Below are positions 26,772-35,041 of a stretch of 64,000 bases of DNA, in pieces. A model generated the notes under the pieces. It was not told the origin of the DNA. It did not search any database and saw nothing but the letters and a program-made list of their open reading frames with translations. The position numbers were made by a program, and so were the translations under genes. Each line of letters starts with the position of its first letter. The stretch's first letter is position 1. Source of the stretch: Castellaniella ginsengisoli. GTDB taxonomy: Bacteria; Pseudomonadota; Gammaproteobacteria; Burkholderiales; Burkholderiaceae_B. The stretch is from NCBI RefSeq assembly GCF_039523235.1, contig NZ_BAAAEX010000009.1. One strand, 5' to 3'.

Positions 26772-27452
26772 TCAACCCACCCGCGCCCGGATCCAGGCCT
26801 GCATGTCCGGCACCGTGGCCGCCAAGGCCGTCGGCCGGGCCGACTCCAGCAGGGAAGCCGCATGCGCCCCATAGGCGACCGCCAGGCTGTCCACGCCGGC
26901 GGCCTGCGCCATCAGCACATCGTGGGTCGTATCGCCCACCATCAGCACGGCGGCGGGATCCAGGTCCAGCTCGGCCAGCAGTTGCAGCAGCATATCCGGG
27001 TCGGGCTTGCCGCGCGCCTCGTCGACCGTGCGCGTGGCGCGGAACACTTCCTGCAGACCCAGCCGCCTGATTGAATCATCCAGGCCGCGCCGGCTCTTGC
27101 CGGTCGCCACGCCCAGCACCGAACCGCCGGCGCTCAGGTCGCGCAGCAACTGCGCCTGGCCTTCGAACAGGTGCATTTCATGCTGCAACGCCATGAAATG
27201 CGTGCGATAGCGATCGACGAAGTCGTCCACGCGGTCGGCGCCCAGTTCAGGCACCAGCCGGTACAAGGCCGCCTGCAACGACAAGCCGATGACCCAGCCG
27301 GCCTCTTCGCGGGACGGCTCGCGCAGCCCCAGGTCGCGGCAGGCGCCCAGCAGCGCGCCCACAATGTGGTGGGTGGAATCCAGCAGCGTGCCGTCCCAGT
27401 CGAAGATCACGGCGCGGTATTGTTTCCCCGGTGGAGTCGGATACATCGTCAT
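26772..27452 (-). CDS. HAD-superfamily hydrolase, phosphoglycolate-phosphatase-like
   Basis: 226 residues from the ATG at 27452. Motif I FDWDGTLLDS (Asp18, Asp20), motif II in VATGKSRRG, motif III Lys in GKPDPDM and motif IV VGDTTHD. The cap region is helical as in Gph/YjjG/PPM types. Phosphoglycolate phosphatase is the usual label, but substrate cannot be read from sequence. ATGA overlap with rluC indicates co-translation. Confidence 0.85.
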   Translation of the reverse strand: MTMYPTPPGKQYRAVIFDWDGTLLDSTHHIVGALLGACRDLGLREPSREEAGWVIGLSLQAALYRLVPELGADRVDDFVDRYRTHFMALQHEMHLFEGQAQLLRDLSAGGSVLGVATGKSRRGLDDSIRRLGLQEVFRATRTVDEARGKPDPDMLLQLLAELDLDPAAVLMVGDTTHDVLMAQAAGVDSLAVAYGAHAASLLESARPTALAATVPDMQAWIRARVG

Positions 27453-28411
27453 GGGCGGGCTTGTTCCAGGCAGTCCAGCAACGCCCGGCAAGCGGGCGGC
27501 AGCGGTGAATCGAAGGCCAGGGGTTCGCCGGAAACCGGGTGGGAGATCTCCAACCGGTGCGCATGCAGGAACATGCGCCGGAACCCTTGGGCGGCGAGGG
27601 CGGCGCGCACGGCATCCGGCCCGTATTTCTCGTCTCCGGCGACCGGATGCCCCTGGGATGCCAGGTGCACCCGGATCTGGTGGGTGCGGCCGGTGCGCAA
27701 TTCGGCGCCCACCAGCGAGTAGCGGCCGGCGTAGCGGCGCTGCAGCGTGATGATGGTGTGCGAGGGCTTGCCCAAGGCGTCGACGCGCACCCGACGCTCA
27801 CCGCCCGGGGTCAGGTATTTCAGCAAGGGCAGGCGGATGTGCTGGCGGTCGTTGACCCAGTCGCCCACGACCAGCGCCAGGTAATGCTTGCGCCCCCCGC
27901 TCTCGCGCATCATGTCGTGCAGCGCCACCAGGGCCTTGCGGCTGCGGGCCACCATCAGCACGCCGGAGGTTTCCCGGTCCAGCCGGTGCGCCAGCTCCAG
28001 CATGCGCTCGTCGGGGCGCGCCGCGCGCAACTGCTCGATGACCCCGAAGGACACCCCGCTGCCGCCATGCACGGCCACCCCGGCGGGCTTGTCGATCACC
28101 AGCAGATGGGCGTCCTCGTAGAGCACCGGGAAGGCGGCGGGCGGCGCCGGCGGCGCGGACCCGGGCGCGGGCAGGCGCAGCGGCGGGACGCGCACCGTAT
28201 CGCCGGCCGCCAGGCGGGTCTCCGCGCGGCAGCGGCCCTTATTGACCCGCACCTGGCCGTCGCGGATGGCCTTGTAGATGTGGCTCTTGGGCACGCCCTT
28301 GCAGAGCCGCAAAAGGAAGTTATCGAGCCGCTGCCCCTCGTGCTCGGCTCCGACGTCCACCAGGCGGACGGCCGGCGCCGGCGGGGCGGACGAATCAACT
28401 ATTTTGCGCAT
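27449..28411 (-). CDS. rluC: 23S rRNA pseudouridine synthase RluC
   Basis: 320 residues from the ATG at 28411; an ATG five codons upstream (28426) is an alternative, and neither has a clear ribosome-binding site. S4 RNA-binding domain about 27-80 (RLDNFLLRLCKGVPKSHIYKAI), then the RluA catalytic core with Asp145 in HRLDRETSG. RluC makes pseudouridines 955, 2504 and 2580 in E. coli 23S rRNA. It is divergent from rne, the usual arrangement. Confidence 0.92.
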   Translation of the reverse strand: MRKIVDSSAPPAPAVRLVDVGAEHEGQRLDNFLLRLCKGVPKSHIYKAIRDGQVRVNKGRCRAETRLAAGDTVRVPPLRLPAPGSAPPAPPAAFPVLYEDAHLLVIDKPAGVAVHGGSGVSFGVIEQLRAARPDERMLELAHRLDRETSGVLMVARSRKALVALHDMMRESGGRKHYLALVVGDWVNDRQHIRLPLLKYLTPGGERRVRVDALGKPSHTIITLQRRYAGRYSLVGAELRTGRTHQIRVHLASQGHPVAGDEKYGPDAVRAALAAQGFRRMFLHAHRLEISHPVSGEPLAFDSPLPPACRALLDCLEQARP

Positions 28412-28431
28412 AGGGAAAAGCGGCATATAAT
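28404..28431 (+). promoter_or_regulatory. sigma-70 promoter for rne
   Basis: TTGCGC (28404-28409), 16-base spacer, perfect TATAAT (28426-28431). It overlaps the divergent rluC start. A transcript from here would carry a leader of about 455 bases ahead of rne. Confidence 0.6.
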
Positions 28432-28437
28432 CGCAAC

Positions 28438-28894
28438 AGCCCATAGAGGCTGGAAACCGCCTGGCGTAGAGACGCAATGGATGCATCTCCGTCGGGCAGC
28501 AGGGACCCCATTGTACTGCCCCACTTCCAGCCTTCAGGTCCTTGGTCGCCGGCCCCGTCCCGGTTCCCTTCCCCCGCGCATGTTCGCCGGGCGCCGGAAC
28601 CGCCGTCAGGCCGCGTGCGACGCCGTAGATTCTGCTCGCTCTTCCGCACCGGACGCGGCCCACAGCCCGCGCCCGCCGTTCCCAGCAATCATTTCGTCAA
28701 CCACACATCGTGCCCTTGACCACCCTGCTGACAGAACCTGGCGCCTACCGGCGCACCGTGCCCCCTCCCCAGGAGACCGGCGCGGCCTGACCTCGTCAGC
28801 GCACCGATCCCCTCGCAGACTGCCGCATCGCACACCGAGTGACCCGTGGCCGTGCGCCGAATCCGGCGCGCCCTGACTACGGAGAAACCCACTC
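28438..28894 (+). promoter_or_regulatory. long untranslated leader of rne
   Basis: No gene is visible in this 457-base stretch. It can fold: GGCTGGAA (28448-28455) pairs with TTCCAGCC (28525-28532), enclosing GGGCAG/CTGCCC. In E. coli the rne leader is about 360 bases and is cut by RNase E itself to hold its level constant; a similar feedback is inferred here from length and folding only. Confidence 0.5.
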
Positions 28895-31861
28895 ATGAAA
28901 CGCATGCTGTTCAATGCGACGCACCAAGAAGAATTACGCGTCGCGATTGTCGATGGCCAGAAGCTGATCGATCTGGACATCGAGACCGCCGGGCGCGAAC
29001 AGCGCAAAGGCAACATCTACAAAGGCGTCATCACCCGCATCGAACCGGGGCTGGAGGCCTGCTTCGTCAACTACGGGGAAGACCGCCACGGCTTTCTGCC
29101 CTTCAAGGAAGTCGCCCGCACCTACTTCAAGGAAGGCGTGGATGTGCGCAATGCGCGCATCCAGGACGCCCTGTCCGAAGGCCAGGAACTCATCATCCAG
29201 GTCGAAAAGGAAGAACGCGGCAACAAGGGCGCCGCCCTCACCACCTTCATCTCCCTCGCCGGCCGCTACCTGGTGCTGATGCCCAACAACCCGCGCGGCG
29301 GCGGCGTGTCGCGCCGGGTCGAAGGCGAAGACCGCCAGGAACTGCGCGAAACCATGGACCAACTGGAAATCCCGGCTGGCATGAGCATGATCGCCCGCAC
29401 CGCCGGCATCGGCCGCGGCGTCGAAGAACTGCAATGGGACTTGAACTACCTGCTGCAGCTCTGGACCGCCATCGATGCCGCCGCCCGCGAGAACAAGGCG
29501 CCGATCCTGATCTACCTGGAATCCAGCCTCGTCATCCGCGCCATCCGCGACTACTTCTCGCCGGAAATCGGTGAAATCCTGATCGACACGGACGATATCC
29601 ACGACCAGGCGACCGCCTTCATGAGCGTGGTCATGCCCGACAACGTCAATCGCGTGAAGCGCTACCGCGACGACGTGCCGCTGTTCTCCCGCTTCCAGAT
29701 CGAGCACCAGATCGAGACCGCCTATTCGCGCACGGTCACGCTGCCCTCGGGCGGCGCGATCGTCATCGACCATACCGAAGCCCTGGTGGCGGTGGACGTC
29801 AACTCCGCGCGCTCGACGCGCGGCGCCGACATCGAGGAAACCGCCCTGCGCACCAACCAGGAAGCCGCCGACGAAGTCGCCCGCCAACTGCGCCTGCGCG
29901 ACCTGGGCGGCCTGATCGTGATCGACTTCATCGACATGGAGGACAGCAAGAACCAGCGCGCCGTCGAACAGCGCCTGCGCGATGCCCTGCATTTCGACCG
30001 CGCCCGCGTCCAGATGGGCAAGATCTCCCGCTTCGGCCTGATGGAACTGTCCCGCCAGCGCCTGCGTCCGGCCCTGAATGAAGGCTCGCACGTCACCTGC
30101 CCGCGCTGCACCGGCACCGGCGTGATCCGCGATGCGGAATCCAGCGCCCTGCATGTCCTGCGCCTGCTCCAGGAAGAAGCCATGAAGGAAGGCACCGCCG
30201 CCCTGCACGCCCAGGTGCCGGTCGAGGTCGCCACCTTCCTGCTCAATGAAAAGCGCCGCGACATCGGCCAGATCGAATCCCGCCTGAAGGTGAATCTGGT
30301 CCTGATTCCCAACAAGTCCCTGGAAACCCCGCACCATCACATCGAGCGCCTGCGCCACGACGACCCGCGCCTGGACGAAAACAAGACCAGTTTCGAACTC
30401 GTCCAGGAACCCGAGGAAAAACTCGTCTGGCAGCCGAACAAGGCCCAGGAAGCCAAGGCCCGCCCCGAGGCTCTGGTCAAGGGCATCCAGCCGGCCCAGC
30501 CGGCGCCGGCCCACGTCGAGCGCGCGCCGCGCGCGGCCGAACCGGCCGCCGCCGCGCCGGCCGCGCCGCAAGGCGGCCTGCTCAAGCGCCTGATCGGCTG
30601 GATCACGGGCTCTGCCGCCGCAACGGCCGCGCCCGCGGCCGAACCGGCGGCCGCCCCGGCCCCCGAGTCGGGCGACGGTCGCCGGCGCAACGCCTCCGGC
30701 CGCTCCGGCGGCCGCCGCAACGAGCGCCGTCCGGATGCGCCCCGAGGCGAACGCGCCGGCCGTACGGAACGGAACGAACGCGGCGAGCGCGGCGAACGCA
30801 CGGAGGGCCGCTCCGCGACCCGCCGCGAACGGCCGGCCGCCGAGGTCCAGTCGGCCCAGACCGATGCTCCGGTCGCCGCCGACGCCCGGCAGGACGCCGC
30901 CGCCGAACCGCGACGCGGCCGCAACCGCCGCGGCCGTGGCCGTGGCCGCTCGGAAGACTCGACTGTCGAGACGGGCGAGGTGATCGCCATGCAGGCCGAA
31001 GACCTCGCCGTCCAGGCCTCCACCGACGGCGCCAACCCCTATGGCTTGCCCAATGCGCCGCAAAGCCCGTCCGCTGACGATGCCGCGGACGATCTCGAAC
31101 CCGTCGCCGGTCCCGCCGTCGACGCCGAAGCGGACACCGATCTGGAAAGCCCGGATCCGGAACGCAAGCGCCGCCGCCGTCGCGGCCGTCGCGGCCGTCG
31201 CAGCGGCGATGCCGCCGAAACGTCCGCCACCGAAACCGTGTCGGCCGACGAAGACACGCCGTCGATCGAAACGCACCAAACACCGCGCTTCGACCCCGAG
31301 GTCCTGGCAAGCGATGCGCCGGCGGCTCCCTTCGTCGATGAAGCCCCGGTGACTCCCGTCCAGCCCGCCGAGGCCGCCGAGGCACCGGCCGAAGCAGTCC
31401 CGGAACCTGCGCCCGCGACCGAAACGGCCGCCCCGGAACCGGTCGAAACGGCCCCGGCTCCGGCGCCTGCTCCGGTACTGGCCGCGGCTCCTGAAACCGC
31501 CCCCATCCAGGAAGAAACGCCGGAACCGGTGGTGGCCGCCTCCGCCGAGGCCGATGTCCAGCCCCAGGAAGCGCCCGCCGCCGCAGCGCCGGAAGCGGCA
31601 ACGCAGGCCGAACCCGAGTCCGAGCCCGTCGCCCAAGCGACGGCGGCGCCGGTTGCCGCTCCGGCGGCGCAAGAGGCCTCCCGGCCGATCACCCTGCCCT
31701 CGCTGGACGCCTCCCTGCAGGCCGCCGGCATGCAGATGGTCGAAACCCGCTCCAGCACGCCGTACGCGCCGCCCGCGCCCCCCAAGCCCCTGGGCCGCGC
31801 CCGCAAGCCGGTCGCTCCGGTGCAAAGCGAGCCGCTGCAGCAGGTCGAAACCTCGGATTGA
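28895..31861 (+). CDS. rne: ribonuclease E
   Basis: 988 residues. N-terminal catalytic half: S1 domain about 38-120, DNase I-like region with catalytic Asp301 (VDVNSARST) and Asp344 (DFIDMED), and the zinc link CPRC at 402-405 that joins dimers. After about 520 the sequence turns into low-complexity Pro/Ala/Glu and Arg-rich blocks (RRNASGRSGGRRNERR; RRGRNRRGRGRGR; KRRRRRGRRGRR), the disordered RNA-binding and degradosome scaffold. It starts mRNA decay and processes rRNA and tRNA. GGAG precedes the ATG. Confidence 0.97.
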   Translation: MKRMLFNATHQEELRVAIVDGQKLIDLDIETAGREQRKGNIYKGVITRIEPGLEACFVNYGEDRHGFLPFKEVARTYFKEGVDVRNARIQDALSEGQELIIQVEKEERGNKGAALTTFISLAGRYLVLMPNNPRGGGVSRRVEGEDRQELRETMDQLEIPAGMSMIARTAGIGRGVEELQWDLNYLLQLWTAIDAAARENKAPILIYLESSLVIRAIRDYFSPEIGEILIDTDDIHDQATAFMSVVMPDNVNRVKRYRDDVPLFSRFQIEHQIETAYSRTVTLPSGGAIVIDHTEALVAVDVNSARSTRGADIEETALRTNQEAADEVARQLRLRDLGGLIVIDFIDMEDSKNQRAVEQRLRDALHFDRARVQMGKISRFGLMELSRQRLRPALNEGSHVTCPRCTGTGVIRDAESSALHVLRLLQEEAMKEGTAALHAQVPVEVATFLLNEKRRDIGQIESRLKVNLVLIPNKSLETPHHHIERLRHDDPRLDENKTSFELVQEPEEKLVWQPNKAQEAKARPEALVKGIQPAQPAPAHVERAPRAAEPAAAAPAAPQGGLLKRLIGWITGSAAATAAPAAEPAAAPAPESGDGRRRNASGRSGGRRNERRPDAPRGERAGRTERNERGERGERTEGRSATRRERPAAEVQSAQTDAPVAADARQDAAAEPRRGRNRRGRGRGRSEDSTVETGEVIAMQAEDLAVQASTDGANPYGLPNAPQSPSADDAADDLEPVAGPAVDAEADTDLESPDPERKRRRRRGRRGRRSGDAAETSATETVSADEDTPSIETHQTPRFDPEVLASDAPAAPFVDEAPVTPVQPAEAAEAPAEAVPEPAPATETAAPEPVETAPAPAPAPVLAAAPETAPIQEETPEPVVAASAEADVQPQEAPAAAAPEAATQAEPESEPVAQATAAPVAAPAAQEASRPITLPSLDASLQAAGMQMVETRSSTPYAPPAPPKPLGRARKPVAPVQSEPLQQVETSD

Positions 31862-31900
31862 TCCGCAACGCCCGCGGGGGCGCAGGCCCCCGAGGCAAAA

Positions 31901-31935
31901 AAACCCGAAACCGGCTCAGCCGGTTTCGGGTTTTT
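31901..31935. terminator. bidirectional terminator between rne and accD
   Basis: AAACCCGAAACCGGC (31901-31915) pairs with GCCGGTTTCGGGTTT (31919-31933), a 15-base perfect stem with a three-base loop, flanked by T's on the right and A's on the left. It can stop rne on plus and accD on minus. Confidence 0.92.
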
Positions 31936-31976
31936 CATTGGACGCGGCCCGCGCGCAGGCGCCAGGCCGGGCGGGA

Positions 31977-32855
31977 TCAGGCGGCTTTCACGACCTCGAT
32001 CGGCTGGCGGGTGAACAACGCCAGCAGGTGCGCCAGCTCGGCTTGCAACTCGCGGCGATCCACCACGCGATCGATCGCGCCCTTCGTCAGGAGGAACTCG
32101 GCACGCTGAAAGCCTTCCGGCAGCTTTTCACGCACGGTCTGCTCGATCACGCGCGGGCCGGCAAAGCCGATCAATGCATTGGGTTCGGCCAGCACCACGT
32201 CGCCCATGAAGGCAAAGGATGCCGACACCCCGCCCATCGTCGGGTCGGTCAGGATGCTGATGAACGGCAGGCCGGCCTCGGACAACTGGTGCAGCATGGC
32301 GGTGGTCTTGGCCATCTGCATCAGAGAAAACAGGGACTCCTGCATGCGTGCGCCCCCCGAAGACGAGACGCACACGAAAGGCAGCCGCCGGTCGATGGAT
32401 TCCTGAACGCCGCGGGCGAAGCGCTCGCCCACCACCGACCCCATCGAGCCCCCCATGAAGGCGAACTCGAAGCAGGCCAGCACCGTCGGCACCGACAGAA
32501 CCGTGCCGCTCATCACCACCATCGCCTCGGACTCGCCGGTCTGCTTGACGGCCTCGGCCACGCGTTCCGGATACCGGCGCGAATCCTTGAATTTCAAAGG
32601 ATCCATCGGGCGCGTCTGCGCGCCGATCTCGGTGCGGCCGTCAGGATCCAGCAGCGAGTCGATCCGCGCCCGGGCCCCGATGCGCATGTGGTGGCTGCAC
32701 TTGGGGCAGACGTTCAAGGTTGCCTGCAAGTCTTCTTTATAAAGAACCGATTCGCAGGATGGGCACTTGACCCACAAACCTTCGGGCACGCGCTTGGAAG
32801 CCGAATCGCTGTTCCGGTTGATGCGCGGGGGGAGAATCTTTTCAAACCAGCTCAT
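31977..32855 (-). CDS. accD: acetyl-CoA carboxylase carboxyltransferase subunit beta
   Basis: 292 residues from the ATG at 32855 (MSWFEKILPPRI). Zinc ribbon Cys31, 34, 50 and 53, then the crotonase-like domain (SSGGARMQES, MGGVSASFAFMGD). With AccA it transfers carboxyl to acetyl-CoA, giving malonyl-CoA for the Fab enzymes. Two bases after trpA; the trpBA-accD order is standard. Confidence 0.96.
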   Translation of the reverse strand: MSWFEKILPPRINRNSDSASKRVPEGLWVKCPSCESVLYKEDLQATLNVCPKCSHHMRIGARARIDSLLDPDGRTEIGAQTRPMDPLKFKDSRRYPERVAEAVKQTGESEAMVVMSGTVLSVPTVLACFEFAFMGGSMGSVVGERFARGVQESIDRRLPFVCVSSSGGARMQESLFSLMQMAKTTAMLHQLSEAGLPFISILTDPTMGGVSASFAFMGDVVLAEPNALIGFAGPRVIEQTVREKLPEGFQRAEFLLTKGAIDRVVDRRELQAELAHLLALFTRQPIEVVKAA

Positions 32856-32857
32856 GG

Positions 32858-33688
32858 TCAGCCTTCTTTTCTGATGGGTTCGATGGCCTGGCGCACCTGG
32901 GCCAGCCACTGGGCCGCCGCACCGATGGCGGCCTGCGGACCGTCCCGCCGGGACGCTTCCTCGATGATCTGTATGATCTTGCTGCCGATCACCACGGCAT
33001 CGGCATGCCGCGCCACCCGTGCGGCGCTCTCGGCGTCGCGAATGCCGAAGCCCACGCCCACGGGGATGCTCACGTGGCGGCGGATGGCCGCCACGTGCCG
33101 GGCCACGTCATCGGTGTCCAGGTGGCCGGCGCCGGTCACGCCCTTGAGTGAAACATAATAGACGTAGCCCCGGGCCAGCCGGGCCACCTCGCGGATGCGC
33201 CCGTCGGTCGAGGTGGGCGCCAGCAGGTAGATCGGATCCAGCCCCGCCTGCTCCAGCAGGCGGGCGAACTCGACGGATTCCTCGGGGGTGTAATCCACGG
33301 TGAGCACACCGTCCACGCCGGCTTGCGCGGCACGCTGCACGAAGGCGGCCTGGCCCATGCATTCGACGGGATTGGCATAGCCCATCAGCACGACCGGCGT
33401 CTCGGCGTCCTGGCGGCGGAATTCGGCGACGATGTCCAGCACGCTGTCCAGGCTGGCGCCCGCGGCGATGGCGCGATCGCCGGCCTGCTGGATCACCGGG
33501 CCGTCGGCCATGGGATCGGAAAACGGCACCCCCAGCTCGATGACGTCGGCGCCGGCCGCCGCCAGGGCGTGCATCAGCGCGGGGGTGGACGCCACCAGGG
33601 GATCGCCCGCCGTCACGTACGGAATCAGGGCGGCCCGCCCCGCCAGGGAGGCAAAGCGCGCCGCCAGACGGGCATTCGATGAAGTCAT
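32858..33688 (-). CDS. trpA: tryptophan synthase alpha chain
   Basis: 276 residues, TIM barrel. Catalytic Glu51 and Asp62 in ELGVPFSDPMADGP; phosphate loop GFGI near 215. It splits indole-3-glycerol phosphate and passes indole to TrpB. 19 bases after trpB. Confidence 0.96.
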   Translation of the reverse strand: MTSSNARLAARFASLAGRAALIPYVTAGDPLVASTPALMHALAAAGADVIELGVPFSDPMADGPVIQQAGDRAIAAGASLDSVLDIVAEFRRQDAETPVVLMGYANPVECMGQAAFVQRAAQAGVDGVLTVDYTPEESVEFARLLEQAGLDPIYLLAPTSTDGRIREVARLARGYVYYVSLKGVTGAGHLDTDDVARHVAAIRRHVSIPVGVGFGIRDAESAARVARHADAVVIGSKIIQIIEEASRRDGPQAAIGAAAQWLAQVRQAIEPIRKEG

Positions 33689-33707
33689 GGCTTGTGTTCC
33701 TGAGCTT

Positions 33708-34907
33708 TTAGAGCGTGATGCCGCCGTATTCGGCCACGGTATGCATGTCTTTGTCGCCCCGGCCGGACAGATTGACCAGGATGATCCGGTCGCGCGGCAA
33801 GGTCGGCGCCAGCTTCACCGCGTGGGCGATGGCATGCGAGGACTCCAGGGCGGGCATGATGCCTTCGATGCGGCAGCAGTCGTGGAAAGCGGCCAGGGCT
33901 TCCTGATCGGTGATGCCGACATAGTGGGCGCGCCCGCTGTCGTGCAGCCAGGCGTGCTCCGGCCCGACGCCGGGATAATCCAGACCGGCGGAAACGGAGT
34001 GGGTCTCCGTGATCTGGCCGTGCTCGTCTTGCAGCAGATAGGTGCGGTTGCCGTGCAGCACGCCGACCACGCCGCGATTCAGCGAAGCCGCGTGGCGGCC
34101 CGAATCCAGGCCTTCTCCGGCGGCTTCGACACCGATCAACTGCACGGATTCGTCCTCGATGTAAGGATGGAAGATGCCGATGGCATTCGACCCGCCGCCC
34201 ACGGAGGCAAGCACGTAGTCGGGCTGGCGGCCTGCGTCGCGCGGCATCTGTTCGCGGCATTCGCGGCCGATGATGGTCTGAAAATCGCGCACCATCCGGG
34301 GATAGGGGTCGGGGCCGGCGACAGTGCCGATGATGTAGAACGTATCCTCGACATGGGTGACCCAGTCGCGCATGGCTTCGTTCAGGGCGTCCTTGAGGGT
34401 GCGCGAACCCGACTCGACGGGCACCACGCGGGCGCCCAGCAGCTTCATGCGATAGACGTTCGAGGCCTGGCGGCGGACGTCTTCGCTGCCCATGTAGACC
34501 ACGCACTCCATGCCATAACGCGCCGCCACGGTCGCCGTGGCCACGCCATGCTGGCCCGCGCCGGTCTCGGCGATCACCCGCTGCTTGCCCATGCGCCTGG
34601 CGAGCAGCGCCTGCCCGATGCAATTGTTGACCTTGTGCGCGCCCGTGTGGTTCAGGTCTTCGCGCTTGAACCAGATCTGCGCGCCGCCCAGTTGCTCGGA
34701 CCAGCGGCGGGCATGGTAGACCGGGCTGGGCCGGCCGACGAAGTGTTCCAGCTCGTAGGCGAACTCGCGCTGGAATTCCGGGTCGTCGCGATAGTGCGCG
34801 TAGGCCTCGCGCAGCGCGTCCAGGGCATGCACGAGCGTTTCGGCGACGAACGAACCGCCAAACTTTCCGAAATGCCCCTGGGCATCTGGCAGATGATAGG
34901 GTTTCAA
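33708..34907 (-). CDS. trpB: tryptophan synthase beta chain
   Basis: 399 residues if translation starts at the TTG at 34907 (reading MKPYHLPDAQGHFG, the usual N-terminus and length). A GTG at 34946 in the same frame gives 412 but lies at the expected transcription start. PLP Lys92 in HTGAHKVNN and the glycine loop GGGSNAIG. It joins indole and serine. The start choice is uncertain. Confidence 0.93.
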   Translation of the reverse strand: MKPYHLPDAQGHFGKFGGSFVAETLVHALDALREAYAHYRDDPEFQREFAYELEHFVGRPSPVYHARRWSEQLGGAQIWFKREDLNHTGAHKVNNCIGQALLARRMGKQRVIAETGAGQHGVATATVAARYGMECVVYMGSEDVRRQASNVYRMKLLGARVVPVESGSRTLKDALNEAMRDWVTHVEDTFYIIGTVAGPDPYPRMVRDFQTIIGRECREQMPRDAGRQPDYVLASVGGGSNAIGIFHPYIEDESVQLIGVEAAGEGLDSGRHAASLNRGVVGVLHGNRTYLLQDEHGQITETHSVSAGLDYPGVGPEHAWLHDSGRAHYVGITDQEALAAFHDCCRIEGIMPALESSHAIAHAVKLAPTLPRDRIILVNLSGRGDKDMHTVAEYGGITL

Positions 34908-34956
34908 GTCCAGTCTCGCATCAAAGGCGCCACAAGCCGGGCGCACGGGCTAAACG

Positions 34957-34962
34957 GGCATT
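34957..34962 (-). promoter_or_regulatory. possible -10 element for trpB-trpA-accD
   Basis: TAAAAT on the minus strand, 50 bases before the TTG start of trpB. No convincing -35. No trp leader peptide or attenuator was seen in the 95-base gap to relA. Confidence 0.3.
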
Positions 34963-35041
34963 TTAACCGATCGTGGCCGCCGCCCCCGGACACCGCGCAC
35001 CGCTCGCGCCGAGCCCGCGCGCCCGGGACGGCCCGGCGCGC

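Noticed and set aside
28934..31825. 963-codon minus-strand frame antisense to rne
   Set aside because: Gly/Arg/Phe-rich shadow of rne's low-complexity half, no start signals.
33708..35041. trp attenuator or riboswitch ahead of trpB
   Set aside because: No Trp-codon leader peptide or alternative stems in the 95-134-base gap.
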